Source of the DNA: Pseudomonadota bacterium
Lineage (GTDB): Bacteria > Pseudomonadota > Gammaproteobacteria > Burkholderiales > SG8-39
NCBI GenBank assembly: GCA_021811085.1
Contig: JAJZPQ010000010.1
Location: forward strand, 21,521-85,520
DNA length: 64,000 nucleotides
Direction of reading: 5' to 3'
A program made the translations under genes and the position numbers. This document shows, piece by piece, positions 24,184-33,423 of the stretch (the stretch's first letter is position 1; each line of letters starts with the position of its first letter). The notes below the pieces were generated by a model. The model ran no database searches and had not been told where the DNA came from. It was given only the letters and a program-made list of their open reading frames with translations.

Positions 24184-25494
24184 ATGTCAGAGAACGCGTT
24201 CGCCACTTTTTCAAGCACAGGCTTGCGTCATGTAATCATCGGAGCCGGCACGGCGGGCGTAACTGCGGCAGAAACACTGCGCCACCTCGATCCCAAGGCG
24301 GTCGTTACGCTGCTCGATGGGGAGGGCGAACAGCCCTATTCGCGCATGGCGATTCCCTACCTCCTGGCCGGCCAAATCGGCGAGGAAGGTGTGCGCATAC
24401 ACCGCGAGCCTGATCATTACAAGAAAAACGGCATTGAACTGCTGACGCAGCGGGCGATCGCAATCGACAGCCGAGCTCATGTCGTTACCCTGGCCGACGG
24501 TCGATCGCTGACCTATGACCGCCTGCTCATCACCACGGGGTCCACGCCCAATCGCGAGCCCGTCGCGGGTATCGACCTGCCAGGCGTTCACACCTGCTGG
24601 ACCCTGAACGACGCCAGGGCCATCCTCGCGCATATCAAGCGCGGCGCACGCGTGGTCCAGATGGGTGCGGGTTTCGTCGGTTGCATCATTATGCACGGCT
24701 TGCTGGCCCAGGGCGCAAGGCTGACCGTGCTCATACGCAGCGGTCGCATGGTGTCGCGCATGATGCCACCGGCCGCAAGCGCCATGATCCAGCGCTGGTG
24801 CGAAGCGCGCGGCGTCGAAGTGAAGGGCCGCACCCAGACGCAGCGCATCGACCGACACGGCAAGGAACTCAGGATCACGCTGACTACCGGCGAGGTGCTG
24901 CCCGCCGACATGTATCTCAGCGTGGTCGGTGTGACGCCTACTCTGGACTTCGTTCAAGGCAGCGGCATCGACATCGATACCGGAATCGTCGTCGACGAGC
25001 GCATGCGCACGAACGTACCGGACATTTACGCCGCCGGCGATGTGGTCGAAGCCCGCGATTGCGTGTCCGGTCGCAGCCAGATCAACGCGATCCAGCCCAA
25101 TGCGGTCGAGCAAGGCAGGCTCGCCGCTCACAACATGGTCGGCCAGACCACCGAATCCGCGGGCAGCTTTGCCTGCAATGTACTGGACACGCTGGGGCTC
25201 ATTTCCAGTTCCTTCGGCCAATGGGCGGGAATCCCAGGCGGGGACAGCGCGGTGCTGGAGGACGGTGGCCATTTCCGCTACTTGAACCTTCAATTCAAGG
25301 AAGACATCCTCGTCGGTGCGAGCTGCATCGGCTACACGGAGCACATCGGCGCCATGCGTGGGCTGATCGTCGGGCAGCATCGCCTCGGCCATTGGAAAGA
25401 TGCGCTGAAGGAGAATCCAACGCGCTTTGCCGATGCCTACATCGCGCTGGTAGAGCACAGGGATCTGTATTCCCATGCCGCACCTCTGGCATGA
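24184..25494 (+). CDS. FAD-dependent NAD(P)H/ferredoxin-type oxidoreductase subunit (AorC-like, copy 2)
   Basis: 436 aa; colinear paralog of the previous ORF (IIGAGTAGVTAAETL, QPYSRMAIPYLLAGQIG, VPDIYAAGDVVEA). Confidence 0.88.
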   Translation: MSENAFATFSSTGLRHVIIGAGTAGVTAAETLRHLDPKAVVTLLDGEGEQPYSRMAIPYLLAGQIGEEGVRIHREPDHYKKNGIELLTQRAIAIDSRAHVVTLADGRSLTYDRLLITTGSTPNREPVAGIDLPGVHTCWTLNDARAILAHIKRGARVVQMGAGFVGCIIMHGLLAQGARLTVLIRSGRMVSRMMPPAASAMIQRWCEARGVEVKGRTQTQRIDRHGKELRITLTTGEVLPADMYLSVVGVTPTLDFVQGSGIDIDTGIVVDERMRTNVPDIYAAGDVVEARDCVSGRSQINAIQPNAVEQGRLAAHNMVGQTTESAGSFACNVLDTLGLISSSFGQWAGIPGGDSAVLEDGGHFRYLNLQFKEDILVGASCIGYTEHIGAMRGLIVGQHRLGHWKDALKENPTRFADAYIALVEHRDLYSHAAPLA

Positions 25495-25745
25495 AGGTCA
25501 CGCTAAAGCTTTACGCCGCACTTTCGGATCACTTGCCGGAACAAGCGCGCAGGACCAACGCGCTGGAACTGGATCTTGACCCTGGCACCACCCCGGCCAG
25601 AGTCATCGAGCGCCAGAAGCTGCCGCTCAAGCTGTGCCATCTGGTGCTGATCGATGGTGTGTTCATCCCCCCCGTTGAACGGGCCACGCGGACGCTGAAC
25701 GAAGGCGAGACGCTCGCAATCTGGCCGCCGATCGCAGGCGGTTAA
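25491..25745 (+). CDS. MoaD/ThiS-family sulfur carrier protein
   Basis: 84 aa ubiquitin-like protein ending ...WPPIAGG (C-terminal GG); overlaps upstream stop (ATGA). Confidence 0.85.
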   Translation: MKVTLKLYAALSDHLPEQARRTNALELDLDPGTTPARVIERQKLPLKLCHLVLIDGVFIPPVERATRTLNEGETLAIWPPIAGG

Positions 25746-25761
25746 ACCGCACGATTAGTCG

Positions 25762-26049
25762 ATGAAGCTGCCGCTGCGTTTCGAGATGACCATCACGCAG
25801 GCGGACTTTCGCCGCCTCTTGCCCGCCGCCGTCAACGATGTCGCTTACGCCGAGGAAGGCGCGGCGTTCGTGCATCGCGACGGCGCACGCGGCTGGCGCA
25901 TACGCATCGAACTGTTGCCGCAGCTGCGCCTGGGGCTGATCCGGCTCGAGCGCCATCTAGTCGAATTTGAATTCGACGGATACGCGCCCAAGGAAATCGA
26001 GGATTTCATGGCGCGCTTCGAAATGTATTTCCGCCGCGGCGGGGGCTAG
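25762..26049 (+). CDS. Conserved hypothetical protein
   Basis: 95 aa ORF immediately downstream of MoaD-like gene. Confidence 0.6.
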   Translation: MKLPLRFEMTITQADFRRLLPAAVNDVAYAEEGAAFVHRDGARGWRIRIELLPQLRLGLIRLERHLVEFEFDGYAPKEIEDFMARFEMYFRRGGG

Positions 26050-26152
26050 GGTCCTGCCGCGGGGCGATCCCGCTTTCGGCTATGCTAGCGACACCGCGCC
26101 GCCGAATTCCGGCGGCGCGCCAGAACCACCGCCAATTGCGCAGGCCACTTAC

Positions 26153-26827
26153 ATGAACCTAGAACTCACGCCCCATGAAACCCGCATCATCGGCTGCCTG
26201 ATCGAAAAAGAAATCACCACGCCGGAGCAATATCCCTTGTCGCTGAACGCTCTCACCAACGCCTGCAACCAGAAGAGCAATCGCGACCCGGTACTGGACC
26301 TGGATGAGATCACCGTGCAGCAGCTCATCGATCAACTGATCAAGAAGCGCCTGCTCAGCGAGCAAAGCGGCTATGGCAGCCGCGTGCCCAAGTACCAGCA
26401 TCTGTTCTGCAACACGAATTTCGGCACGCTGAAATTCTCGCCGCAGGAACTCGCCATCGTGTGCGAATTGTTTCTGCGCGGCGCACAGACGCCGGGCGAG
26501 CTGCGCAGCCGCGCGAGCCGGCTGTGCCGCTTTGCCGACGTGAACGAAGTCGAAGCGGTGCTCGACGGCCTCGCCGCGCGCGAGGACGGCCCGTTCGTGC
26601 TGCGCCTCGCACGCGAACCGGGCAAACGCGAATCGCGCTACACCCACCTGTTCAGCGGCGCACCTGCCGCGGTTGCTGCAGACGAAATGCGGGAGCGGTC
26701 AGCCGACCAGCCGGTTGGTTCGGGCGGCGAAGGCGGGCGCGTGGATCAGCTGGAGCGGCGCATCGCAGAACTCGAGGTGGAGGTGGCGCAACTGAAGCGG
26801 CGCCTCGACGCCGCTGCCGGCGGCTGA
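26153..26827 (+). CDS. YceH/DUF480-family protein
   Basis: [52 protein letters not shown] is characteristic of the family. Confidence 0.93.
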   Translation: MNLELTPHETRIIGCLIEKEITTPEQYPLSLNALTNACNQKSNRDPVLDLDEITVQQLIDQLIKKRLLSEQSGYGSRVPKYQHLFCNTNFGTLKFSPQELAIVCELFLRGAQTPGELRSRASRLCRFADVNEVEAVLDGLAAREDGPFVLRLAREPGKRESRYTHLFSGAPAAVAADEMRERSADQPVGSGGEGGRVDQLERRIAELEVEVAQLKRRLDAAAGG

Positions 26828-26841
26828 CGCGCCCCCCCGAT

Positions 26842-27363
26842 TCACCACCAGCCAAGCGGCTGGCTGTCGCTCGTGTGGCCGGCGCCCGACCGCGTGCCCA
26901 GGTATTGAGCGCTGCGATCGTCGCCCTGTTTCGCCGCTTGCTGCAGGGCCGCCTGCAGCAGTTCTTTCCCGTCTGCCTTGAACTCGACGAACGTCATGCC
27001 CATCTTGTACGCGTTGAGCTTGGACGAATGTATGGAGTAGGTCATATCAGCCGTTGCGGTGACGATTTTTTGCGCCGCCCAGCCGTGCACCGGCGGTAAC
27101 GCCAGCAGAACGGTGACTATGCCCTCATGGAACGCATTGTCCTCGACCACCATCGACAGCCCGGACATGCACAGGTCATGGGTCGTCCCATGGTAAATAG
27201 GCCGGTAGGAATCCCCTGCGCGTTGAGGATAGACGATGGCCACCCTGAATTGCAGACGTGCGCGCGGGTTCGCCCGTCTGTCTGCGTTTTGCAACTGGCT
27301 TATGGTCATCGCCATGGCTCGCATCCCTGTGCTTGCGACGCACGTTCCGGCGCACCGCAGCAA
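26842..27363 (-). CDS. PilZ-domain protein
   Basis: RRANPRARLQFRVAIVY...TTHDLCMSGLSMVVEDN (RxxxR...D/NxSxxG pattern). Confidence 0.7.
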   Translation of the reverse strand: MLRCAGTCVASTGMRAMAMTISQLQNADRRANPRARLQFRVAIVYPQRAGDSYRPIYHGTTHDLCMSGLSMVVEDNAFHEGIVTVLLALPPVHGWAAQKIVTATADMTYSIHSSKLNAYKMGMTFVEFKADGKELLQAALQQAAKQGDDRSAQYLGTRSGAGHTSDSQPLGWW

Positions 27364-27497
27364 ATCCCGCCTCCCAATCCGCGCCCGTCCCAGTGGATAA
27401 GACTCTGCACGGCGGACTTGGTTCGATTATCGACCAGGCAGCATGATCTCACCGTGAATTATTACCGCGCCCGCGCAAGAAGAGGCGCGGCTCGCCC

Positions 27498-30400
27498 TCA
27501 GTCGGCGACACTCAGCGCAAGCGCGAGCACTGCGCCAATTCCGGCTGGAATGCCGTAACGTTCCCACTTGGACACCGCGTCGCCAGCGATCAGTTCCACC
27601 GGCACCGACGTCAGCTCAAGCACCCGGTTCGTCACCGAGTTTTCGATCAGACGCGTGAGCGAATTCTTGCGCGCCGTACTCATCACGATGTAATCACAGC
27701 GCAAACGGTGCGCCGTAGCTGTGATGGCTTTCGCCCTCTCGCCCACTTCCGCATGCGCCGAATAGGGAATGCCGAAGCCCTCGAGCAGCTGCTTGGCGGG
27801 GGCCAGCGCCTTCGCGGCCTGGTCGCGGTGGTAGTCCTGCAAGCTCTTGCGGCTGAAATAGCGTGCGACGTCACGCGTGAACGGCGGCTGCACATTCAGC
27901 AGATGAATCTCCATTGCGGTATTGTTCACGAACTCCTTGATCACCTGCTTTACTGCGAACTGGCTATTGCGCGAAGCGTCTACCGGGATTAGTACCTTCA
28001 ACATGGCATTCCCTCCTGCAAATTGCTGCGACACTGATGCAAGACGTGGCTGCTGCTGCGTAGGGCCGATGTAGGGCGCGCCCGACACCGATGGTTGCAC
28101 GGCTTCCGTCGCCTCCGCCTTGCGACCGCGAAAGTAAACCTTGAGCAGCTCCATCGCCGCCGGGGATGCGAAGAAGAACGGCAGCATGAACAGCCAATCG
28201 CCCGCGGACAGCGGCACAGTATCGAAGAACGGCGCGAGGAACGGCAGGTACACCACCATCAGCACCAGCAGCAGCGACCCCCCCACCGCCCAGACCATCC
28301 AGCGATTGGAAAACACACCGATGGAAAAAATGCTGTGATACTCGGAGCGTGCGGTAAAGGCACGGATGAGTTCCGAGATGCACAGGGTGACGAAAGCCAT
28401 GGTCTGCGCCGCCTCCAGATGGCCCGGGTAGCGCTGCAGCGCGAGCCAGAACACGGCCAAAATTGCGACGGCGTCCACCAAGCCCACTATGCCGATACCC
28501 AGCGCCATGTCCCGGTTGATGACCGGTTCGGCCGGAGAGCGCGGCGGCTGCTTCATGATGTCGCGATCGCCCTTCTCCAGTCCGAGCGCGAGCGCCGGCG
28601 CGCCGTCGCTGACCAGATTCAGCCATAGCAGCTGCACCGGCCGCAACGGTATCGGAAGGCCGAACAGCATGGCCCCGAACACGATGAGGATTTCGCCGAT
28701 ATTGCAGGCGAGCAGGAAGTACACGAATTTGCGGATATTCGAATAGATGATCCGCCCCTGTTCGATCGCCGCGACGATGCTGGCGAAATTGTCGTCGGTC
28801 AGGACCATGTCCGCGGTCTGCTTGGCCACGTCCGTGCCGGTGATGCCCATCGCCACGCCGATGTTCGCGCGCTTGAGCGCCGGCGCGTCGTTAACGCCAT
28901 CCCCGGTCATCGCCACCACATGATTGCGCGCCTTGAGCGCCTCGACGATACGCGTCTTGTGCTGGGGCGAGACGCGGCAGCATACATCGAGCTTCTCCGC
29001 CTTCGCTTCAAGCTCCGCATCGCTGAGTTTTTCGATTTCGGCGCCGGTAAGCACCAACCCGCCCGGCGTAAGCAAGCCGATGTCGCGCGCGATGGCCTCA
29101 GCCGTATCCTTGTAATCGCCGGTCACCATGATGCTCTTGAGCCCGGCGCCGCGCGCCACCTTGAGCGCTTCGATCACCTCCGGCCGCGGCGGATCTATCA
29201 TGCCTAGCAGACCGACGAATACGAGATCCCTCTCGAGCGTCTCCGGACTCAGGTTTGCGGGCATTTCCTGCAGCGGGCGGCAGGCCACGGCGAGCACGCG
29301 CAGGGCCTTGCCCGCCATGTCGCGGTTCCGCTCGAGTATTGCCGCGCGCATGTTCCCGTCCATCGCAACGGGCTTACCGCCGTCCAGTCGGTGGCCGCAG
29401 AGATCCAGGATGACGTCGGGCGCCCCTTTGACGAACGCAAGGAGCGGCGCATTGCCGAAGCCGGAGGCGGCGGCGCCGGTCCAGGTATGTATCGTAGTCA
29501 TCCGCTTTCTGTCGGAGTCGAACGGAATTTCCTGCACCCGCGGCAAAGTCTGTTCCAGCTCGTCGCGGTAGTATCCGCTCTTCGCGGCGGCGACGACCAG
29601 TGCGCCTTCGGTGGGATCGCCTATGATCTGCCACGAGCGCCTGCCGGCTTCTTCGCTGATTTCCGCCAGCTTCGCATCGTTGCAGACCAGCGCGCCCTGC
29701 AGCAACAGCGCCGCGTCCGGATCGGTGCGCGGGTCGAAGGCTTCGGTCCCGTCGAGAAATTGTCCATTTGGGCTGTATCCTTCACCCGTTACGCGCAAGC
29801 GTCTGCCGCCTGCCCAGGCCTGGACCACGGTCATCTCGTTTTGCGTCAAGGTGCCGGTCTTGTCCGAGCACACCACGGTAGCGCAGCCCAGCGTTTCCAC
29901 TGCAGGGAGTTTACGGATCAGGGCGTGATGCTTGATCATGCGCTGCATCCCGAGGGCGAGGCAGATGGTTACGATCGCCGGCAGCCCTTCCGGCACCGCG
30001 GCGATGGCGAGGCTCACCGCAGTCATGAACAGGTTGACGATGTCCTTCTTTTCCGCGTGCAGATAATCGAGGAATCCGCCGTTCAGGGCATCGGCAAGGT
30101 GCGTGTCGCGGAACAGGCCGTAGACGAACACCAGCGCGCAGATCGCAAGGCAGGCAGTTCCGAGCACTTTCCCCAGGTGTTCGAGTTTCTTCTGCAGCGG
30201 CGTGTCCTCGGACTCGAACGACTGAATCATCTCGGCGATGAGGCCGATCTGCGTATTCATGCCCGTGCCGGTCACCAGTCCCTTGCCGCGTCCGTAGGTG
30301 ATCAGCGTGCCCATGAACGCCGTATTCCTGCGGTCGCCCAGCGGGATTTCCTTGTCCAGAACCACGCCCGCGTTCTTCTCCACCGGCACCGATTCGCCCG

Positions 30401-30905
30401 TCAGCGAGGCCTCCTCGATCTTGAGGTTGACGCTCTCGACCAGACGCAGGTCGGCGGGGACATAGTTTCCGGCTTCGAGCAGCACGATGTCGCCCGCTAC
30501 GATGTCCCGGCCCGGGATCGTGAGCTGCTGGCCGTCGCGGATGACTTGGGCGCTGGGCGCGGACATTTTCTTCAGCGCCGCGAGGGCCTGTTCCGCCTTG
30601 GATTCCTGGATCACGCCGACCACCGCGTTCAGCACCACGATGAACATGATGGCGATGGAGTCAACGTACTCGCCCAGCGCCAGGGAGACCAGCGCCGCAA
30701 CGATCAGTATGATCACGAGGTAATTGTTGAACTGATCCCAGAGCAGCGCGAGGAATCCGGGCCGCGGCCGCTCGCTCAGCTCGTTGGCGCCGAACTGCGC
30801 CAGTCGCTTGGCGGCCTCCTGCCGGCTCAGGCCGCGCTCGAGGTGGGTCTGCAGGCCGCTGACGATTTCGTCGATCGACTTGCCGTGGGCTTCTTTGTCT
30901 TGCAT
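27498..30905 (-). CDS. P2A-type (Ca2+/Mn2+-like) cation-transporting ATPase fused in frame to a C-terminal universal stress protein domain
   Basis: DKTGTLTQNEMTV, PEGLPAIVTICLALGMQRM, TGDGVNDAPALKRA; C-terminus MLKVLIPVDASRNSQFAVKQVIKEF...IVMSTARKNSLTRLIENSVTNRVLELTSVPVELI is UspA-like; SD AGGAGG precedes ATG 30905. Confidence 0.93.
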   Translation of the reverse strand: MQDKEAHGKSIDEIVSGLQTHLERGLSRQEAAKRLAQFGANELSERPRPGFLALLWDQFNNYLVIILIVAALVSLALGEYVDSIAIMFIVVLNAVVGVIQESKAEQALAALKKMSAPSAQVIRDGQQLTIPGRDIVAGDIVLLEAGNYVPADLRLVESVNLKIEEASLTGESVPVEKNAGVVLDKEIPLGDRRNTAFMGTLITYGRGKGLVTGTGMNTQIGLIAEMIQSFESEDTPLQKKLEHLGKVLGTACLAICALVFVYGLFRDTHLADALNGGFLDYLHAEKKDIVNLFMTAVSLAIAAVPEGLPAIVTICLALGMQRMIKHHALIRKLPAVETLGCATVVCSDKTGTLTQNEMTVVQAWAGGRRLRVTGEGYSPNGQFLDGTEAFDPRTDPDAALLLQGALVCNDAKLAEISEEAGRRSWQIIGDPTEGALVVAAAKSGYYRDELEQTLPRVQEIPFDSDRKRMTTIHTWTGAAASGFGNAPLLAFVKGAPDVILDLCGHRLDGGKPVAMDGNMRAAILERNRDMAGKALRVLAVACRPLQEMPANLSPETLERDLVFVGLLGMIDPPRPEVIEALKVARGAGLKSIMVTGDYKDTAEAIARDIGLLTPGGLVLTGAEIEKLSDAELEAKAEKLDVCCRVSPQHKTRIVEALKARNHVVAMTGDGVNDAPALKRANIGVAMGITGTDVAKQTADMVLTDDNFASIVAAIEQGRIIYSNIRKFVYFLLACNIGEILIVFGAMLFGLPIPLRPVQLLWLNLVSDGAPALALGLEKGDRDIMKQPPRSPAEPVINRDMALGIGIVGLVDAVAILAVFWLALQRYPGHLEAAQTMAFVTLCISELIRAFTARSEYHSIFSIGVFSNRWMVWAVGGSLLLVLMVVYLPFLAPFFDTVPLSAGDWLFMLPFFFASPAAMELLKVYFRGRKAEATEAVQPSVSGAPYIGPTQQQPRLASVSQQFAGGNAMLKVLIPVDASRNSQFAVKQVIKEFVNNTAMEIHLLNVQPPFTRDVARYFSRKSLQDYHRDQAAKALAPAKQLLEGFGIPYSAHAEVGERAKAITATAHRLRCDYIVMSTARKNSLTRLIENSVTNRVLELTSVPVELIAGDAVSKWERYGIPAGIGAVLALALSVAD

Positions 30906-31107
30906 GACGGCCTCCTTTTGCTTCGCTAATGTGGCGGCGGACAATCGCCGTCCCCCGCATTTCTCTGGTCCAATTCAAGTATGGATGCCCTGCCGCGGAA
31001 GAAAATTTGAAGTTTGTGATGCCTGCCATTACAAAAGGCTCAGGCTGCCGATAAGATGGCAATGGCTGGCATTGCGATTCGTAATGGAATTGGGGCGCAA
31101 TCAGCCC

Positions 31108-31136
31108 TTGATGGGCGCGGGCGGCTCTGCTATAAA
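31108..31136 (+). promoter_or_regulatory. Sigma70-like promoter upstream of riboswitch
   Basis: TTGATG (31108-31113), 17-nt spacer, TATAAA (31131-31136). Confidence 0.6.
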
Positions 31137-31171
31137 TAAATTGCGTGTCCCGGCGGGAGCCGGGCGCCCCT

Positions 31172-31280
31172 CCAAAGGGGAGTAGCTTCGACAGCGGCTG
31201 GCTGTTGTGGCGCGGTCGTCAATACGGGCCTTCGGCTCCGGTCGCGCCAGCATCGTAGCAACGTGCAAGCGAGACCTTTG
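31172..31280 (+). ncRNA. yybP-ykoY (Mn2+-sensing) riboswitch
   Basis: Hallmark segments in order: CCAAAGGGGAGTAGC ... TCGTCAATACG ... GCGAGACCTTTG; P1 CAAAGG pairs with CCTTTG. Confidence 0.92.
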
Positions 31281-31307
31281 CCCATAGGGTGAAGGTTTGT
31301 TAATCAA

Positions 31308-31335
31308 GCGGCCTTCATCCCGAGGTGAAGGCCGC
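31308..31335 (+). promoter_or_regulatory. Expression-platform hairpin of the riboswitch (terminator/anti-terminator candidate)
   Basis: GCGGCCTTCA-tcccgagg-TGAAGGCCGC, 10-bp perfect stem; upstream TGAAGG (31290-31295) can compete for CCTTCA (31312-31317). Confidence 0.65.
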
Positions 31336-31384
31336 TGTGCGTTTACGGCACGGCGGTATGGCCACCGAATCAGGAGGAATCGCC

Positions 31385-32338
31385 ATGCTGCAAACGAATA
31401 TCCGCCGCTATCTAAAACACGGAATGCTGCCCCAGCTTCGCGTTTTCGAGGCAAGCGCGCGCCTCGGTAACTTCAGCCGCGCAGCGCAGGAACTGCACAT
31501 GGCCCAGCCTACCGCTTCGGTGCAGATCAAGAAACTCACCGAGACCGTGGGCCTGCCCCTGTTCGAACAGGTAGGCAGGCGCGTGTACCTCACCGACGCG
31601 GGTCGGCAGCTCTACGCCGGCTGCCATGAGATCTTCCGCGCCTTGTCGACGTTGGAAGAGACTCTCGACGGTCTGCGCGCAGTGGAGAACGGGCACCTGA
31701 GGCTCGCGGTGTGCTCCACCGGCAAATATTTCGCCCCGCGCCTGCTCGGCGCCTTTATTCAGCGCTATCCGGGCGTGCAGGCGGCGCTGGCCATTCACAG
31801 CCGCAGCACGCTGCTCGACCGGCTCGCACGCAATGAGGACGACCTGTACATCTTCGCCTCGCCGCTGGAGCGCGAAGACGTCGTGACCCAGGCGCTGCTG
31901 CCCAACCCGCTGGTGGTGTTTGCGCGCGACGACCATGCGCTCGCCCACGCGCGCCACATCGGCTTCGAGCGCCTCGCCGCCGAGCCGTTTCTCATGCGCG
32001 AGGCGGGGTCCGGTACGCGCTTGCTCGCCACGCATCTGTTCGAGCGGCATGGACTCACCCCGAAAATCAAGCTGGAGCTGAGCGACGACGAAGCAGTCAA
32101 GGAAGCGATCCTGGCCGGCCTGGGCGTCGCCATCATGTCGCGCTACACGCTCGGCCTTGAATCCGAGGTGTCGCGCCTGATCTGTCTGGACGTGGAAGGC
32201 TTTCCTCTAGAGAACCACTGGTACCTTGCCTACCCGGTGGGCAAGCAACTATCGGCAATCTCCCGCGCGTTCATGGATTTTGCCCGTATCGAGGCCAAGG
32301 CCCTGGTGCAAGACCGCATCTCGCCTCGCCGCCAATAA
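31385..32338 (+). CDS. LysR-family transcriptional regulator (CbbR-like)
   Basis: MLPQLRVFEASARLGNFSRAAQELHMAQPTASVQIKKLTETVGLPLFEQVGRRVYLTDAG; SD AGGAGG before ATG. Confidence 0.92.
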   Translation: MLQTNIRRYLKHGMLPQLRVFEASARLGNFSRAAQELHMAQPTASVQIKKLTETVGLPLFEQVGRRVYLTDAGRQLYAGCHEIFRALSTLEETLDGLRAVENGHLRLAVCSTGKYFAPRLLGAFIQRYPGVQAALAIHSRSTLLDRLARNEDDLYIFASPLEREDVVTQALLPNPLVVFARDDHALAHARHIGFERLAAEPFLMREAGSGTRLLATHLFERHGLTPKIKLELSDDEAVKEAILAGLGVAIMSRYTLGLESEVSRLICLDVEGFPLENHWYLAYPVGKQLSAISRAFMDFARIEAKALVQDRISPRRQ

Positions 32339-32406
32339 AGCCGCCCCGGACCCAGCCGGAATTTCACTGCACGCTTGCCTGATCGCCGACTCTGCGCGCG
32401 ATCGCG

Positions 32407-33225
32407 CTAGGGGCGGGTTGCGAGCGCCTGCGCCTCCGCCGCACAATTCAGAGCGGACTTGAGGCCCGTAGCGCGCGCATGCTCGATTTCCTTGCGCGCG
32501 CCCGCCATTTGCGCTGCAAACATCGGATTCGCGTGCAGGCGGCTCACCACCGAGGCACCTACCACGCGTCCCGCTTCGACGTCGCTCGTCCAATGCACGC
32601 CGCAGACGACGCGGCTTTGTCCAAATGCGAGTCCGCGCGCAAGGACGGCATTGGCGCGTTCGGGCGCGATTTCGGCGAGCGTCAATGCCCAGGCCCAGCC
32701 GATCGAGGAATGCCCGGAAGGATAGGAGTCGTCCTTGAGTTTTTCCTGCGGCGTGCAGCTCGCCTCGCCGTGCGCCAGGTAGGGCCGCCGGCGCTTGTAA
32801 AAATCTTTGGTTGTGTCATTCGCGCGGCTCGCGTCGGCGCGCACACGGCGCAGCAGCATGTTCAGGTGCGGCGTGGCCGCCTCGGAAATCGTCAGATCGA
32901 GTGCGCAGGAGAAGACCTTGGTGGCTTGCGGGAATGCAAGGTTCGCGTCACGCGTCGCCAGCACCCAACGCGGCGTGTCGCGTAGCTTGCGTGTAGCTCG
33001 ATATGTTTCCTCGTCGGCCGCGAGCGCGGCGGAACCGGTCGCGGGCGGCGGCGGCAGCAGCGACTTGCTGTCCGGCAGTTCCTCCGCCTGCAGGTATCCG
33101 ATCACATAGCCGGGGCGCACTTGCGGCAGATCGGCCGGAGAGGTGGGTGCCACCACGCTGGCACAAGCCGCCGCCAACGCGGCGAGCACCATCAGCACGG
33201 AGGTTCTTACACTCTGCATGAACAT
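32407..33225 (-). CDS. Class A nonspecific acid phosphatase / PAP2-type phosphatase
   Basis: KDFYKRRRPY, YPSGHSSIGWAWA, SRVVCGVHWTSDVEAGR phosphatase signature. Confidence 0.9.
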   Translation of the reverse strand: MFMQSVRTSVLMVLAALAAACASVVAPTSPADLPQVRPGYVIGYLQAEELPDSKSLLPPPPATGSAALAADEETYRATRKLRDTPRWVLATRDANLAFPQATKVFSCALDLTISEAATPHLNMLLRRVRADASRANDTTKDFYKRRRPYLAHGEASCTPQEKLKDDSYPSGHSSIGWAWALTLAEIAPERANAVLARGLAFGQSRVVCGVHWTSDVEAGRVVGASVVSRLHANPMFAAQMAGARKEIEHARATGLKSALNCAAEAQALATRP

Positions 33226-33423
33226 GCTTGCACTCCATTCTGCACCATGACAAGAGCGAAGGTGCGCGCCATCAAACTCGGCGTCAATTAGTCCCGGCCG
33301 AAAAATTGCGTGCTCTATTGATCAATCGCAAACGCGCTCAGTACCGGCTTGCGAAGCTAATCGGGCATGCGCCCGCCAGCACCTCTTGTTTCAGCCTGTG
33401 CGGCGGCGCAGAGGGAGAACGCG

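Noticed and set aside
26095-26119. 10-bp stem CGCGCCGCCG/CGGCGGCGCG upstream of the DUF480 gene
   Set aside because: Short, pure GC stem in a GC-rich genome; no T-tract and no other support for function.
29391-30929. 512-aa + strand ORF
   Set aside because: Antisense of the P-type ATPase; no domain signature.
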